From positions 62,001-126,000 of the forward strand of contig NZ_JXXU01000048.1 in the NCBI RefSeq assembly GCF_000967495.1: DNA of 64,000 bases, given 5' to 3'. Below, piece by piece: positions 1 to 7,647 of this stretch; the first letter of the stretch is position 1, and every line of letters starts with the position of its first letter. The translations under genes and the position numbers were made by a program. Below the pieces are notes generated by a model. The model made no database searches, was not told the DNA's origin, and worked only from the letters and a program-made list of their open reading frames with translations. This stretch comes from Vibrio neptunius (lineage in GTDB: Bacteria; Pseudomonadota; Gammaproteobacteria; Enterobacterales; Vibrionaceae).

Positions 1-160
1 ACTTTTTGAGTATTTCGTTCGCTTCTAACAATGTGATTCTCTGATTGGCGCCTTCAAGTTGCTGGACCCAACTAACAAACTCCTCCGTGTCGAAAGCGAC
101 ACGATACGCTTCTCTATGCTCAAGAAAAGACTGGATAACAGACATAGCGTCAAAATACAT
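1..160 (-). CDS. Hypothetical protein, N-terminal part (cut by window edge)
   Basis: On the minus strand an open frame begins at the ATG complementary to 158-160 and runs off the window start, giving 53 residues that begin MYFDAMSVIQSFLEHREAYR. An AGGTG ribosome-binding sequence sits just upstream of this start. The visible part is mostly helical and acidic (for example EEFVSWVQQLEGANQRITLL), and the later residues look like the start of a coiled coil. There is no signal peptide or recognisable domain. It is transcribed away from the ArsR-type regulator at 459, with about 300 bases of AT-rich sequence between. I cannot assign a function. Confidence 0.55.
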   Translation of the reverse strand, partial: MYFDAMSVIQSFLEHREAYRVAFDTEEFVSWVQQLEGANQRITLLEANEILKK

Positions 161-385
161 AGCCGCACCTAAAAACATTAGTCACTGTAGTAAGTAAGTG
201 TAGTTCAGACTGTGATATCAATTCGGCAACGCTTCATGTTATAAATTTTGCTCGCTTAATGGAACGCTCTTTCCCCGCACTCTACGCACGATAACAACTC
301 AATTCATAGTTATACCTACCCATAATCGCTCTTGATGTCATAATAATCAGTAAAACCTAAAATAAATAAATCTAAATTAAAAAAT

Positions 386-412
386 ACTAATTTAGTGTTG
401 ACTAATTTGTTT
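386..412. promoter_or_regulatory. Possible operator/promoter of the ArsR-YeeE operon
   Basis: ACTAATTTAGT (386-396) is a 5-bp inverted repeat with one central base, and ACTAATTT recurs at 401. TTGACT near 399 could serve as a -35 element. Position and symmetry suggest autoregulation by the repressor encoded at 459. This is inferred, with no known operator matched. The rest of 161-458 is AT-rich and shows nothing else I can support. Confidence 0.3.
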
Positions 413-458
413 GATTGGAACACAATTTTAGTTAAGTAATGTCTAATGTAAGATCGAT

Positions 459-776
459 ATGAATTCAAATACTCTTGATATCATTCAGATGAGAGACAGT
501 GCAGAGGAAGCTTCGGGTATCCTGAAGATAATGGCTCATCCGGTTCGATTAATGATCCTTTGCCAACTGACACAAGGTGAAATTGGCGTTGGTGAGCTGC
601 AAAACCGTTCTCTCCTCAGCCAATCTGCATTTTCCCAACATCTGACGGTATTACGCAAAAACCATTTGATTAAGGCCCGTAAGGTGTCTCAACAAGTATT
701 TTACTCTCTAGCTGACGCTCGAATCGAAACTTTGATTGAGTGTTTCCATGCGGTTTTTTGTCGGAGGGAATCATGA
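459..776 (+). CDS. ArsR-family repressor of the BigR/SqrR persulfide-sensor type
   Basis: This is a 105-residue winged-helix protein of the ArsR/SmtB family (IMAHPVRLMILCQL, then the recognition segment LLSQSAFSQHLTVLRKNHLI). It has Cys35 in the second helix and Cys101 near the C-terminus, a spacing of 66 residues. As I recall, that is the spacing of the two sensor cysteines in BigR and SqrR, which form an intramolecular polysulfide link and leave DNA. A third cysteine is at 95. The stop codon overlaps the start of the next gene (ATGA), which encodes a YeeE/YedE half-transporter, the usual partner of this repressor subfamily. I infer a sulfide/persulfide-responsive autoregulated operon. No metal-binding CxC motif typical of arsenic sensors is visible. 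Confidence 0.75.
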   Translation: MNSNTLDIIQMRDSAEEASGILKIMAHPVRLMILCQLTQGEIGVGELQNRSLLSQSAFSQHLTVLRKNHLIKARKVSQQVFYSLADARIETLIECFHAVFCRRES

Positions 777-1183
777 CATTCGAATCTTTTCCTTGGTTAT
801 CACTGATCGGGGGCGCGTTGTTGGGTTTATCTGCAACTATGCTGTTGATGATTAATGGTAAAGTGGCGGGAATTAGTGGCATCGTCAACGGTTTGCTATC
901 ACCAAAATACAATGATCTTTTGTGGCGTTTGCTGTTTGTTATTGGCATGGTTGCTGGTGGGGCTCTTAGCGTCATAGTGATTGGCGTAGAAATACCAAGC
1001 ACCGAATCTATTCCCACCTATATTCTGATAATTGCAGGCTTGCTGGTTGGGTTCGGGACTCGACTAGGCAACGGTTGCACCAGCGGGCACGGCGTCTGTG
1101 GTGTCGGTCGATTCTCCTTTCGTTCACTTGTCGCGACAGCCATTTTTATGGTGGTTGCGGCTATGACTGTCTATATTCGCTAA
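773..1183 (+). CDS. YeeE/YedE family inner-membrane protein, first half (PmpA-like)
   Basis: This 136-residue hydrophobic protein has about four membrane segments and carries the YeeE/YedE signature [18 protein letters not shown] (about residues 90-107), with the conserved cysteines thought to relay thiosulfate or sulfane sulfur. I chose the ATG at 773 because it follows GGAGGGAA and overlaps the stop of the regulator. The frame is open further upstream, but that part lies inside the regulator gene. With the next gene it makes a two-polypeptide version of the full-length YeeE transporter. Substrate is inferred from the family and from the persulfide-type regulator. Confidence 0.8.
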   Translation: MTFESFPWLSLIGGALLGLSATMLLMINGKVAGISGIVNGLLSPKYNDLLWRLLFVIGMVAGGALSVIVIGVEIPSTESIPTYILIIAGLLVGFGTRLGNGCTSGHGVCGVGRFSFRSLVATAIFMVVAAMTVYIR

Positions 1184-1193
1184 GGTAAACGCT

Positions 1194-1643
1194 ATGGGTA
1201 ACGCTACTCTTCGAATCTCTGCATTAGTAAGTGGTCTGCTTTTTGGTATTGGTATGGCGTTGTCAGGTATGACAAATCCAGAGAATGTAATTGGTTTTCT
1301 AGATGTCACTGGTGCATGGAATCCGAGCCTAGCATTTGTAATGGGGGGAGCATTATTTGTATTTACACCGGCCTATCATTTCTTGATAAAACCTCAAGCC
1401 AGAGCACTGTCCGGAGACGTATTTTCCCTGTCTACGAAAGCGCACTTGGACAGTCAGCTCATCTATGGTGCAGCATTGTTTGGCGTCGGCTGGGGACTCG
1501 CGGGGATATGTCCAGGCCCCGCTATTACGAGCCTAGCTTTCGGCAATGTTGATATCGTTATCTTCCTAGTATCTATGGTATCGGGGTCATTGCTCGCTAG
1601 GCATGTGACCGCGCCGAGCAGCCAAATGGCTTCGCAAAACTAA
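1194..1643 (+). CDS. YeeE/YedE family inner-membrane protein, second half (PmpB-like)
   Basis: This 149-residue membrane protein has the second YeeE/YedE signature GWGLAGICPGPA (about residues 102-113) and the N-terminal SGLLFGIGMALSGMTNP motif. It begins 10 bases after the first half and has an AAGGT ribosome-binding site, so the three genes 459-1643 form one operon. The pair probably imports or exports a sulfur species such as thiosulfate across the inner membrane. No terminator is obvious before the convergent gene ending at 1677. Confidence 0.8.
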   Translation: MGNATLRISALVSGLLFGIGMALSGMTNPENVIGFLDVTGAWNPSLAFVMGGALFVFTPAYHFLIKPQARALSGDVFSLSTKAHLDSQLIYGAALFGVGWGLAGICPGPAITSLAFGNVDIVIFLVSMVSGSLLARHVTAPSSQMASQN

Positions 1644-1676
1644 TAACTGATCACAAGGCACTCATAGGAACGTCTT

Positions 1677-2567
1677 TTAGTGCAGTTGGGTACTGATGGG
1701 ACAGTGGTCACTTAAACGTTGTTGGAGAACCAATGAAGTGGGAAACACATCTTGATTGGTTTGAGTGGTGGTCAACTCGGGGCTGACAATAATGTGGTCG
1801 ATAAGCGAACGAAACTGGTGTGTTTTATTCGGGTTCTTGCGTGAACGTACCTTACATCTTGCCGGTGTGCCTTTTGTCGCTAATATGGCTTTTGAAGAGA
1901 GAGAAATGACTTTCCATAACCAATCTTGGTTGTAACTGAGGTGGTGATTGAAATCGCCCAGTATGGCGTAGTTTTCTCCTTGTCGCTCTCGCTCAGTAAT
2001 CCATTGGTTTAATGCTTTACCTTGTGATTGGAGTATTTTACAGTCCCGGCTGTTTTTGTAGGCGCCGCTGCAGCGCGCTTTTAGATGGACGGATAGGGCA
2101 TGTATGGGTTGTGAGCCATTTGGGTTGAGTACAATGTAAGTGCCAAATCTAAGTTTACTATTTTGTTTTTCATCGAGTTGAATGTCTGGCTTGTCCGCCA
2201 CCTCAATATCTTGTTTGACTGCAAACCCCGTATATTGGTTGATCTCGTCAAACTGTCGCTTCACATACGTGCTTGATGCGCGGTCAGAGAAATAAACGCG
2301 ATAACCATCTCCAATCACTTTACGCAGAGCCTGTTGGTCGTTCACTTCTTGAAAAGCGAGTACATCACTATTGATTGTCGAAAAATGTTCAGCAAGTGCT
2401 TGAAAATCATGTTTGCTTCGCTGTGATTCTGAAAACTTGTCTGAAGGGTGAGATGTCAGCCACTCTAAATTCCATGCTGTGACTGTTAGAGCAGAAGCGG
2501 CAAAAGAAGTGGCTGAGATCGTTATCCACAGGACAGCCAAAATCGCTTTGAATTTAGTGTTGGTCAT
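1677..2567 (-). CDS. Exported endonuclease/exonuclease/phosphatase-family protein
   Basis: This 296-residue protein has an N-terminal signal peptide (AVLWITISATSFAASA). It then shows the ordered catalytic motifs of the EEP (DNase I-like) fold: WNLEW near residue 33, FQEVN near 73, the GDFNHH Asp/Asn pair near 204 and a C-terminal SDHCP near 286. The fold hydrolyses phosphodiester or phosphomonoester bonds with a metal ion. The signal peptide suggests action in the periplasm or outside the cell, for example as an extracellular nuclease. The substrate cannot be told from sequence. It is convergent with the YeeE genes and divergent from nrdD. Confidence 0.75.
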   Translation of the reverse strand: MTNTKFKAILAVLWITISATSFAASALTVTAWNLEWLTSHPSDKFSESQRSKHDFQALAEHFSTINSDVLAFQEVNDQQALRKVIGDGYRVYFSDRASSTYVKRQFDEINQYTGFAVKQDIEVADKPDIQLDEKQNSKLRFGTYIVLNPNGSQPIHALSVHLKARCSGAYKNSRDCKILQSQGKALNQWITERERQGENYAILGDFNHHLSYNQDWLWKVISLSSKAILATKGTPARCKVRSRKNPNKTHQFRSLIDHIIVSPELTTTQTNQDVFPTSLVLQQRLSDHCPISTQLH

Positions 2568-2725
2568 ACGCTATAAACTCTGTTCTCTGGTACAGCCTTT
2601 ATTCTATAAGTACTCAACAAAAATCAAGTTAAAATCGAATAAAAATCACTTTTTTCATACATTTCTTTCAAGCTGAGATCACTGCCACTAAGATCGATTT
2701 GTTCTTAATCTAGGGCCTAATTTTA

Positions 2726-2739
2726 TTGATCGAAATCAA
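2726..2739. promoter_or_regulatory. FNR box upstream of nrdD
   Basis: TTGATCGAAATCAA is a perfect match to the FNR consensus TTGAT-N4-ATCAA. It lies about 130 bases before the nrdD start. A class II site centred near -41.5 would place the start of transcription near 2774, with a TTAAAT/TAAATA -10 around 2762-2768. FNR activation of nrdDG under anoxia is established in enteric bacteria. Here it is predicted. Confidence 0.75.
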
Positions 2740-2770
2740 TACATCAGTTTGATTCGTTTCGTTAAATACG

Positions 2771-2817
2771 CCACAACATATTGTGTCGGAATAACAAAAA
2801 TTAACCCTATATAGTGT
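2771..2817. promoter_or_regulatory. Tandem NrdR-box-like pair at the nrdD promoter
   Basis: Two 16-bp elements at 2771-2786 (ending TATTGTGT) and 2802-2817 (ending TATAGTGT) resemble the palindromic NrdR box, and their starts are exactly 31 bp apart. That matches the tandem, helically phased arrangement known for NrdR, the dATP/ATP-sensing repressor of ribonucleotide reductase genes. The right half of each box fits well and the left halves fit loosely. They overlap the predicted start of transcription, as expected for repression. Confidence 0.55.
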
Positions 2818-3713
2818 ATTTGTGGATAAGTCTGTGAGTATGTAAAGGGTAAGGAGAGAAGGTGAAACCAGTCGTAATCAAGCGTGATGGCTCTAGAGCT
2901 CCGTTTAGCAGGGATCGCATTCAGGCTGCTGTTGAAGCAGCGGCAGAGCATGTAGATAAAGAAATCGCTATATACGCGTTGAATGTCGCATTAGCAGTGG
3001 AGCTGCAGCTTAAAGATCACGATGAAGTTCATATAACGGACGTTCAGACGTTGGTGGAAAATGAATTAATGCAGGGGCCTTATAAGTCACTCGCCCGCTC
3101 GTACATAGAGTATCGGCATGATCGCGATATTGCACGAGAGAAGCAAAGCGTTTTGACTCGTGAGATCGAAGGATTAATCGAAGAAAGCAATGTCGACCTG
3201 ATTAACGAAAACGCCAATAAAGATGGCAAGGTTATTCCGACTCAGCGTGATTTACTAGCGGGGATAGTCGCTAAGCATTACGCGAAAACACACATCTTGC
3301 CTCGCGATATTGTTCAGGCTCATGAGCAAGGCGATATTCACTATCACGATTTGGACTATGCGCCGTTCTTTCCGATGTTTAACTGCATGTTAATAGATTT
3401 AAAAGGTATGCTGACCCATGGTTTCAAAATGGGAAATGCTGAGATAGATACGCCAAAATCAATTTCTACAGCGACCGCAGTGACCGCGCAAATCATCGCC
3501 CAAGTCGCCAGCCATATATACGGCGGCACGACGATTAACTGTATTGATGAAGTGCTGGAGCCTTATGTTATGGCCAGTTACGCGAAGCACCTTAACATTG
3601 CTCAGGAATGGGACATTCATGAACCGGAAGCGTTTGCACGCGCGCGCACCGAAAAAGAGTGTTATGACGCTTTTCAGTCTCTGGAATACGAAGTGAATAC
3701 GCTGCATACCGCC

Positions 3714-3736
3714 AATGGGCATTATGTAGTAAAGCA
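3714..3736. other. Left attachment site (attL): core plus inverted-repeat arm
   Basis: The core AATGGGCA (3714-3721) is host nrdD sequence encoding Asn-Gly. It is followed by the island arm TTATGTAGTAAAGCA (3722-3736). The same arm, in reverse orientation and with two changes, borders the right core. One core base differs between the two ends (G against C), and both versions encode the same Asn-Gly in nrdD. Confidence 0.8.
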
Positions 3737-3870
3737 CTTTATGAAAATTATATGTGTGTGTGCGTACTATCTAGAGCAAGGAGATTTCACTTTAGCCCTT
3801 CAAGCCTCTAAAATGTTGGATTTTTCTATAATAGAAAATTCATTTCACCTGACTGAGTTGGCTGTTTTTT

Positions 3871-3886
3871 CGAGAGAGTACTCTCG
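3871..3886. repeat. Hairpin/palindrome inside the left end of the island
   Basis: CGAGAG-AGTA-CTCTCG forms a 6-bp stem with a 4-base loop and contains the perfect palindrome GAGAGTACTCTC (3874-3885). It lies in the tail of the nrdD fusion frame. About 40 bases upstream is a perfect -10 hexamer TATAAT (3827-3832), but no good -35 is visible. It could be an operator for an island promoter or simply RNA structure. Confidence 0.35.
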
Positions 3887-3968
3887 TAATCTTCAAAAGA
3901 AACAAAACTCACAAAAACAAGCCTTTCAAATTGCAGCTCAGAAAATAAAACTATAAGGAGAAATGAAT

Positions 3969-6110
3969 ATGATTATGAAGCAACACGAATTAGCAGTTGT
4001 GGTTAAACGTGACGGTGCAAAAGCAACCTTTAACGCACAACTCATTAAGAATGCTGTTCAAGCAGCAGCGGAAAGCATCAACAGCCCTAAGCGCGAACTT
4101 GGCGATATTGTAGCCGCTAACGTATGCGAGAAGATGAATGGTAAAGTCGAAATAGAGATTTCCAAGATCCAGTCTCTAGTCGAAAAAGAATTAATGCATG
4201 TAGATGAAGATGTAGCTCGTGCTTACATTGAGTATCGTCATGACCGTGATATACAACGTGAAAAAGCAAGTGCATTAAGTGCTGAAATTTCTGGTTTGGT
4301 AGATCAAAGCAACGCTGACCTACTGAATGAAAATGCAAATAAGGATGGCAAAGTTATTCCCACACAGCGCGATCTTCTTGCAGGTATTATCTCTAAGCAC
4401 TATGCAAAACACCACATGCTACCGCGTGATATTGTTCAAGCACATGAGATTGGTGAGATCCATTACCATGATCTGGATTACTCTCCATTCTTCCCGATGT
4501 TCAACTGCATGATTGTAGATCTAGAGAACATGCTGAAGAACGGTTTCAGAATGGGTAATGCAGAAATCGACACACCTAAGTCAATCCAAACAGCAACAGC
4601 CGTTACTGCCCAAATCGTAGCGCAAGTAGCTAGCCATACTTATGGTGGTACTACATTGAACCGTCTAGATGAGGTACTAGCACCTTACGTTACAGTCAGT
4701 CATGAGAAGCATCTCGCTACGGCAAAAGAGTGGGATGTACCAAATCCTGAGGCTTATGCACGTAAACTTACAGAAAAGGAAGTTTACGACGCATTCCAAT
4801 CTCTTGAGTACGAGATCAATACGCTTTTCTCAAGTAATGGGCAGACTCCGTTCTTGAGTGTGAACCTCGGTCTAGGGACAAGTTGGGAATCTAAGCTCAT
4901 TCAAAAGTCAATTTTCCAGAATAGAATCAAAGGATTAGGTAAAAACAAGAAGACTGCGGTTTTCCCTAAATTGCTATTTACAATCAAAGATGGCATCAAC
5001 CTTAAAAAAGAAGATCCAAACTACGATATTAAGGAGCTTGCTCTAGAGTGTGCCTCAAAACGTATGTATCCAGACATTCTGAACTACGACAAAGTAGTGG
5101 AAGTTACTGGTTCATTCAAAGCACCAATGGGTTGCCGTAGCTTCCTAGGTCGTTATGTAGATGAGAATGGCAATGAAGTTCACGAAGGACGTAATAACCT
5201 CGGCGTAGTGAGCCTTAATCTACCTCGGATGGCTATTGAGGCTAATGGCGATGAAGCGAAGTTCTATGAAATCATGGAAGAGCGCACTGAGCTTGTTCGT
5301 CGTGCTCTCGAAACACGCATTGACAGACTCCGTGGCGTAAAGGCACGAGTCGCACCAATCCTATATACAGAAGGCGCTCTGGGTGTTCGACTGAACCCAG
5401 ATGACGAAGTGTTGGACATATTCAAGAATGGTCGTGCTTCAATCTCGATGGGATACATTGGTATTCATGAGACCATCAACGCTCTTTACGCTAAAGATGG
5501 TGAGCATATTTTTGATGATGAAACTCTTCGTCAGAAAGGTATCCAGATCGTTAAGTTCCTCAAGAACAAAGTCGATGATTGGAAAGAGCAAAGTGGCTGG
5601 GGCTACAGCTTATACAGCACGCCTTCTGAAAATTTGTGTACTCGATTCTGCGCACTAGATACTAAAGAGTTCGGCGTACTAGATAGCGTGACTGACAAAG
5701 GTTACTACACGAATAGCTTCCATCTTGATGTGCAGAAGAAAGTTAATCCATACGACAAGATAGACTTCGAGATGCCATACCCTGAACTAGCGAGTGGTGG
5801 CTTTATCTGTTACGGCGAGTTCCCTAACATGCAGCGTAATATCGAAGCGCTAGAGAATGTGTGGGACTACAGCTACGACCGAGTGCCATATTACGGCACT
5901 AACACGCCAATTGATGAGTGTTATGAGTGTGGTTTTACAGGTGAGTTCGAGTGTACAAGTAAAGGCTTTACGTGTCCGAAGTGTGGCAACCACGATCCTA
6001 AAAAAGTATCAGTTACACGCCGTGTTTGTGGTTACTTAGGTTCTCCTGACGCTCGCCCGTTTAATTCAGGTAAGCAAGAAGAAGTTATTAGACGTGTTAA
6101 GCACATGTAG
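3969..6110 (+). CDS. nrdD: Anaerobic ribonucleoside-triphosphate reductase, island-borne complete copy
   Basis: This full-length class III enzyme (713 residues) reduces NTPs to dNTPs with a glycyl radical under anoxia. It has the N-terminal ATP cone (VVKRDGAKATFN), the active-site cysteine region LALECASKRMYPDIL, the zinc site CYECG...CPKCGNHD and the glycyl radical loop RVCGYLG near residue 688. I prefer the ATG at 3969, eight bases after AAGGAG (3955-3960), over that at 3963, which leaves only two bases. The AAGGAG overlaps the stop of the truncated host nrdD, so translation is probably coupled to it. The protein closely resembles the host NrdD halves but differs most just around the island insertion point. 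I infer that it restores the function the insertion destroys. Confidence 0.95.
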   Translation: MIMKQHELAVVVKRDGAKATFNAQLIKNAVQAAAESINSPKRELGDIVAANVCEKMNGKVEIEISKIQSLVEKELMHVDEDVARAYIEYRHDRDIQREKASALSAEISGLVDQSNADLLNENANKDGKVIPTQRDLLAGIISKHYAKHHMLPRDIVQAHEIGEIHYHDLDYSPFFPMFNCMIVDLENMLKNGFRMGNAEIDTPKSIQTATAVTAQIVAQVASHTYGGTTLNRLDEVLAPYVTVSHEKHLATAKEWDVPNPEAYARKLTEKEVYDAFQSLEYEINTLFSSNGQTPFLSVNLGLGTSWESKLIQKSIFQNRIKGLGKNKKTAVFPKLLFTIKDGINLKKEDPNYDIKELALECASKRMYPDILNYDKVVEVTGSFKAPMGCRSFLGRYVDENGNEVHEGRNNLGVVSLNLPRMAIEANGDEAKFYEIMEERTELVRRALETRIDRLRGVKARVAPILYTEGALGVRLNPDDEVLDIFKNGRASISMGYIGIHETINALYAKDGEHIFDDETLRQKGIQIVKFLKNKVDDWKEQSGWGYSLYSTPSENLCTRFCALDTKEFGVLDSVTDKGYYTNSFHLDVQKKVNPYDKIDFEMPYPELASGGFICYGEFPNMQRNIEALENVWDYSYDRVPYYGTNTPIDECYECGFTGEFECTSKGFTCPKCGNHDPKKVSVTRRVCGYLGSPDARPFNSGKQEEVIRRVKHM

Positions 6111-6116
6111 TATATT

Positions 6117-6587
6117 ATGAATTACCATAAATATCAGCAAGTTGACGTTGTAAATGGTGAGGGTACACGTTGCACTTTGTTTGTTGCAGGTTGCGAGCAT
6201 AACTGTCGTGGCTGCTACAACAAATCGACATTGAATCCAAATTCTGGTCATCCATTTACTCAAGAGATGGAAGATCAGATAATCGCAGATCTTAAAGACA
6301 AACGTATTAAAAGGCGCGGTTTATCTTTGTCTGGCGGTGATCCTCTTCATCCTGCTAATTTAGAGCAAATTTATCAATTGGTTTTAAGAGTAAAACAAGA
6401 ATGCCCAGACAAAGATATCTGGATGTGGACTGGTTACATTTTGACTGAATTGAATCTAACGCAGCAGGCAATCGTGGACAATATCGATGTGCTAATAGAC
6501 GGGAAATTTGAACAAGATAATTATGATCCTGAGTTGCTGTGGCGTGGCTCTAGCAACCAGGTGATTCATCGCTTTAAAGACATTTAA
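6117..6587 (+). CDS. nrdG: Anaerobic ribonucleotide reductase activating protein, island-borne copy
   Basis: This 156-residue radical SAM enzyme installs the glycyl radical on NrdD. The CxxxCxxC cluster motif is GCEHNCRGCYN near residues 25-35, preceded by GTRCTLFVAG and followed by RRGLSLSGGDPL. It starts six bases after the island nrdD stop with no clear ribosome-binding site, so translation is probably coupled to nrdD. A second, host nrdG lies at 23567-24034, beyond the island, and the two proteins are similar throughout. Carrying both nrdD and nrdG lets the island supply a matched pair. Confidence 0.93.
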   Translation: MNYHKYQQVDVVNGEGTRCTLFVAGCEHNCRGCYNKSTLNPNSGHPFTQEMEDQIIADLKDKRIKRRGLSLSGGDPLHPANLEQIYQLVLRVKQECPDKDIWMWTGYILTELNLTQQAIVDNIDVLIDGKFEQDNYDPELLWRGSSNQVIHRFKDI

Positions 6588-6610
6588 CCACTGATAGACA
6601 AGGAGCTGCC

Positions 6611-7642
6611 ATGGCAGATTATATTAAGTACTTACCAGTTGACAATGGTGATAGCATTTTAATTAAGTCGGGTTACAAAGCAGTACTCACCGATATTAAA
6701 TACCGTACTTCGGATGATGATGTATATGATATTTATAATGACATTAAAGGTTCATGTTCAGATAACAAATTAAGCCTGTTTGTGTCTACTCACCAAGATC
6801 AAGATCATGTTTTGGGTTTTTCCGATGTATTTCATTGCGGTACTCCTGACAATTGGAAAAACGATGGGAAATCCCTGTTAGTCTGTGAAATTGTATGTTC
6901 CGAGAGAGCTTTGACAGAAGAGAAAACAGATCAATCAAGAGCTATATTAAATGAAATTCGCCGTCGCAATCGACTTAAAGGCACTAAGGATGCTGATAAG
7001 GACGGGAATCGTTTAAATATCGTCAAAGAAGGTGACAGCCTTTCGGTAGGCACTAAACTTAAAGGTAAGGTTTTAGCGCCAAATAGCGAAGAGGTTGAAG
7101 GCGAAAGCAGAAATAATAGCAGTGTTGTGGTGCGTTGGATCTATAGTGGCGAAAAGAACAATACAAAGATACTTTTAGGCGGCGACGCTGAATGTGAGGT
7201 ATGGGAGCGCCTTGATACTGACTATGAAAAAGAAGATCTTGATTGGCATTTGTGCTCGGCACCACATCACTGTAGTTTGACTCCTTTTGCAAAGAAAGAT
7301 GACAAAACAGATAAAAACAGTGACTACGTAGATAATGACAAGGCGATTAGCGCCCTTAGTCATCCATTAGGCAAAGCATTTGTTGTTTCTTCTTCCAAGA
7401 AAATTAAGCGTGATGATGATAATCCACCTCATTACAAAGCTAAAAATAAGTGGATCTCAATATTGAAGACTTCTGAGAGCGATGAATCTAAAGAACGTTT
7501 CTTTTGTACAGCAGACCACGAAGGAGAAACAGCACCGATAGTTTTTACATTAAGTGATAAAGGTATAACCCTAGAGAAGAAGACAAAGAGCAGTAATGCG
7601 ACTAAAGCGTCCGCAGTCAACAAGCCTACAACATACGGATAA
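6611..7642 (+). CDS. MBL-fold metal-dependent hydrolase, first gene of a candidate ubiquitin-like defence operon
   Basis: This 343-residue protein looks like the ComEC/Rec2-type branch of the metallo-beta-lactamase fold. It starts MADYIKYLPVDNGDSILIKS and has the metal motif THQDQDHVLGF (His61, Asp63, Asp65, His66), LLGGDAE near residue 192 and APHHCSLTPF near 218. There is no signal peptide, so it should be cytosolic. The C-terminus is a flexible Ser/Lys/Ala-rich tail ending Thr-Thr-Tyr-Gly. AAGGAG precedes the ATG, 23 bases after nrdG. The next gene, five bases downstream, encodes E2, E1 and JAB domains. I recall MBL-fold hydrolases as reported neighbours of such triple-fusion proteins. The substrate is unknown; it could be the effector or the protein that gets conjugated. 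Confidence 0.75.
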   Translation: MADYIKYLPVDNGDSILIKSGYKAVLTDIKYRTSDDDVYDIYNDIKGSCSDNKLSLFVSTHQDQDHVLGFSDVFHCGTPDNWKNDGKSLLVCEIVCSERALTEEKTDQSRAILNEIRRRNRLKGTKDADKDGNRLNIVKEGDSLSVGTKLKGKVLAPNSEEVEGESRNNSSVVVRWIYSGEKNNTKILLGGDAECEVWERLDTDYEKEDLDWHLCSAPHHCSLTPFAKKDDKTDKNSDYVDNDKAISALSHPLGKAFVVSSSKKIKRDDDNPPHYKAKNKWISILKTSESDESKERFFCTADHEGETAPIVFTLSDKGITLEKKTKSSNATKASAVNKPTTYG

Positions 7643-7647
7643 TTGAA

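Larger units (their letters stand above)
2862..3956 (+). pseudogene. nrdD: Host nrdD, 5' fragment interrupted by the island and fused to an island-encoded tail
   Basis: A GTG start behind AAGGAG opens the N-terminal 286 residues of class III ribonucleotide reductase (ATP cone, then ENANKDGKVIPTQRD and YHDLDYAPFFPMFNCM). Similarity to NrdD stops abruptly after NTLHTANG at about 3719, where the island begins. The frame then runs 78 more codons through island DNA (HYVVKHFMKIICVCAYYLEQ...) to a stop at 3954-3956. The missing C-terminal part, with the glycyl radical, is found 18.5 kb away at 22193-23461. The fragment lacks the active site and should be inactive. A Cys replaces the family Arg in GGTTINCIDEVL, possibly early decay. 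Its stop overlaps the ribosome-binding site of the island's own nrdD. Confidence 0.9.

Noticed and set aside
2862-6110. Tandem duplication of nrdD within the host genome
   Set aside because: The first copy is not full-length; its missing part is found beyond the recombinase operon at 22193, with matching cores. Insertion with a second carried copy explains this, simple duplication does not.
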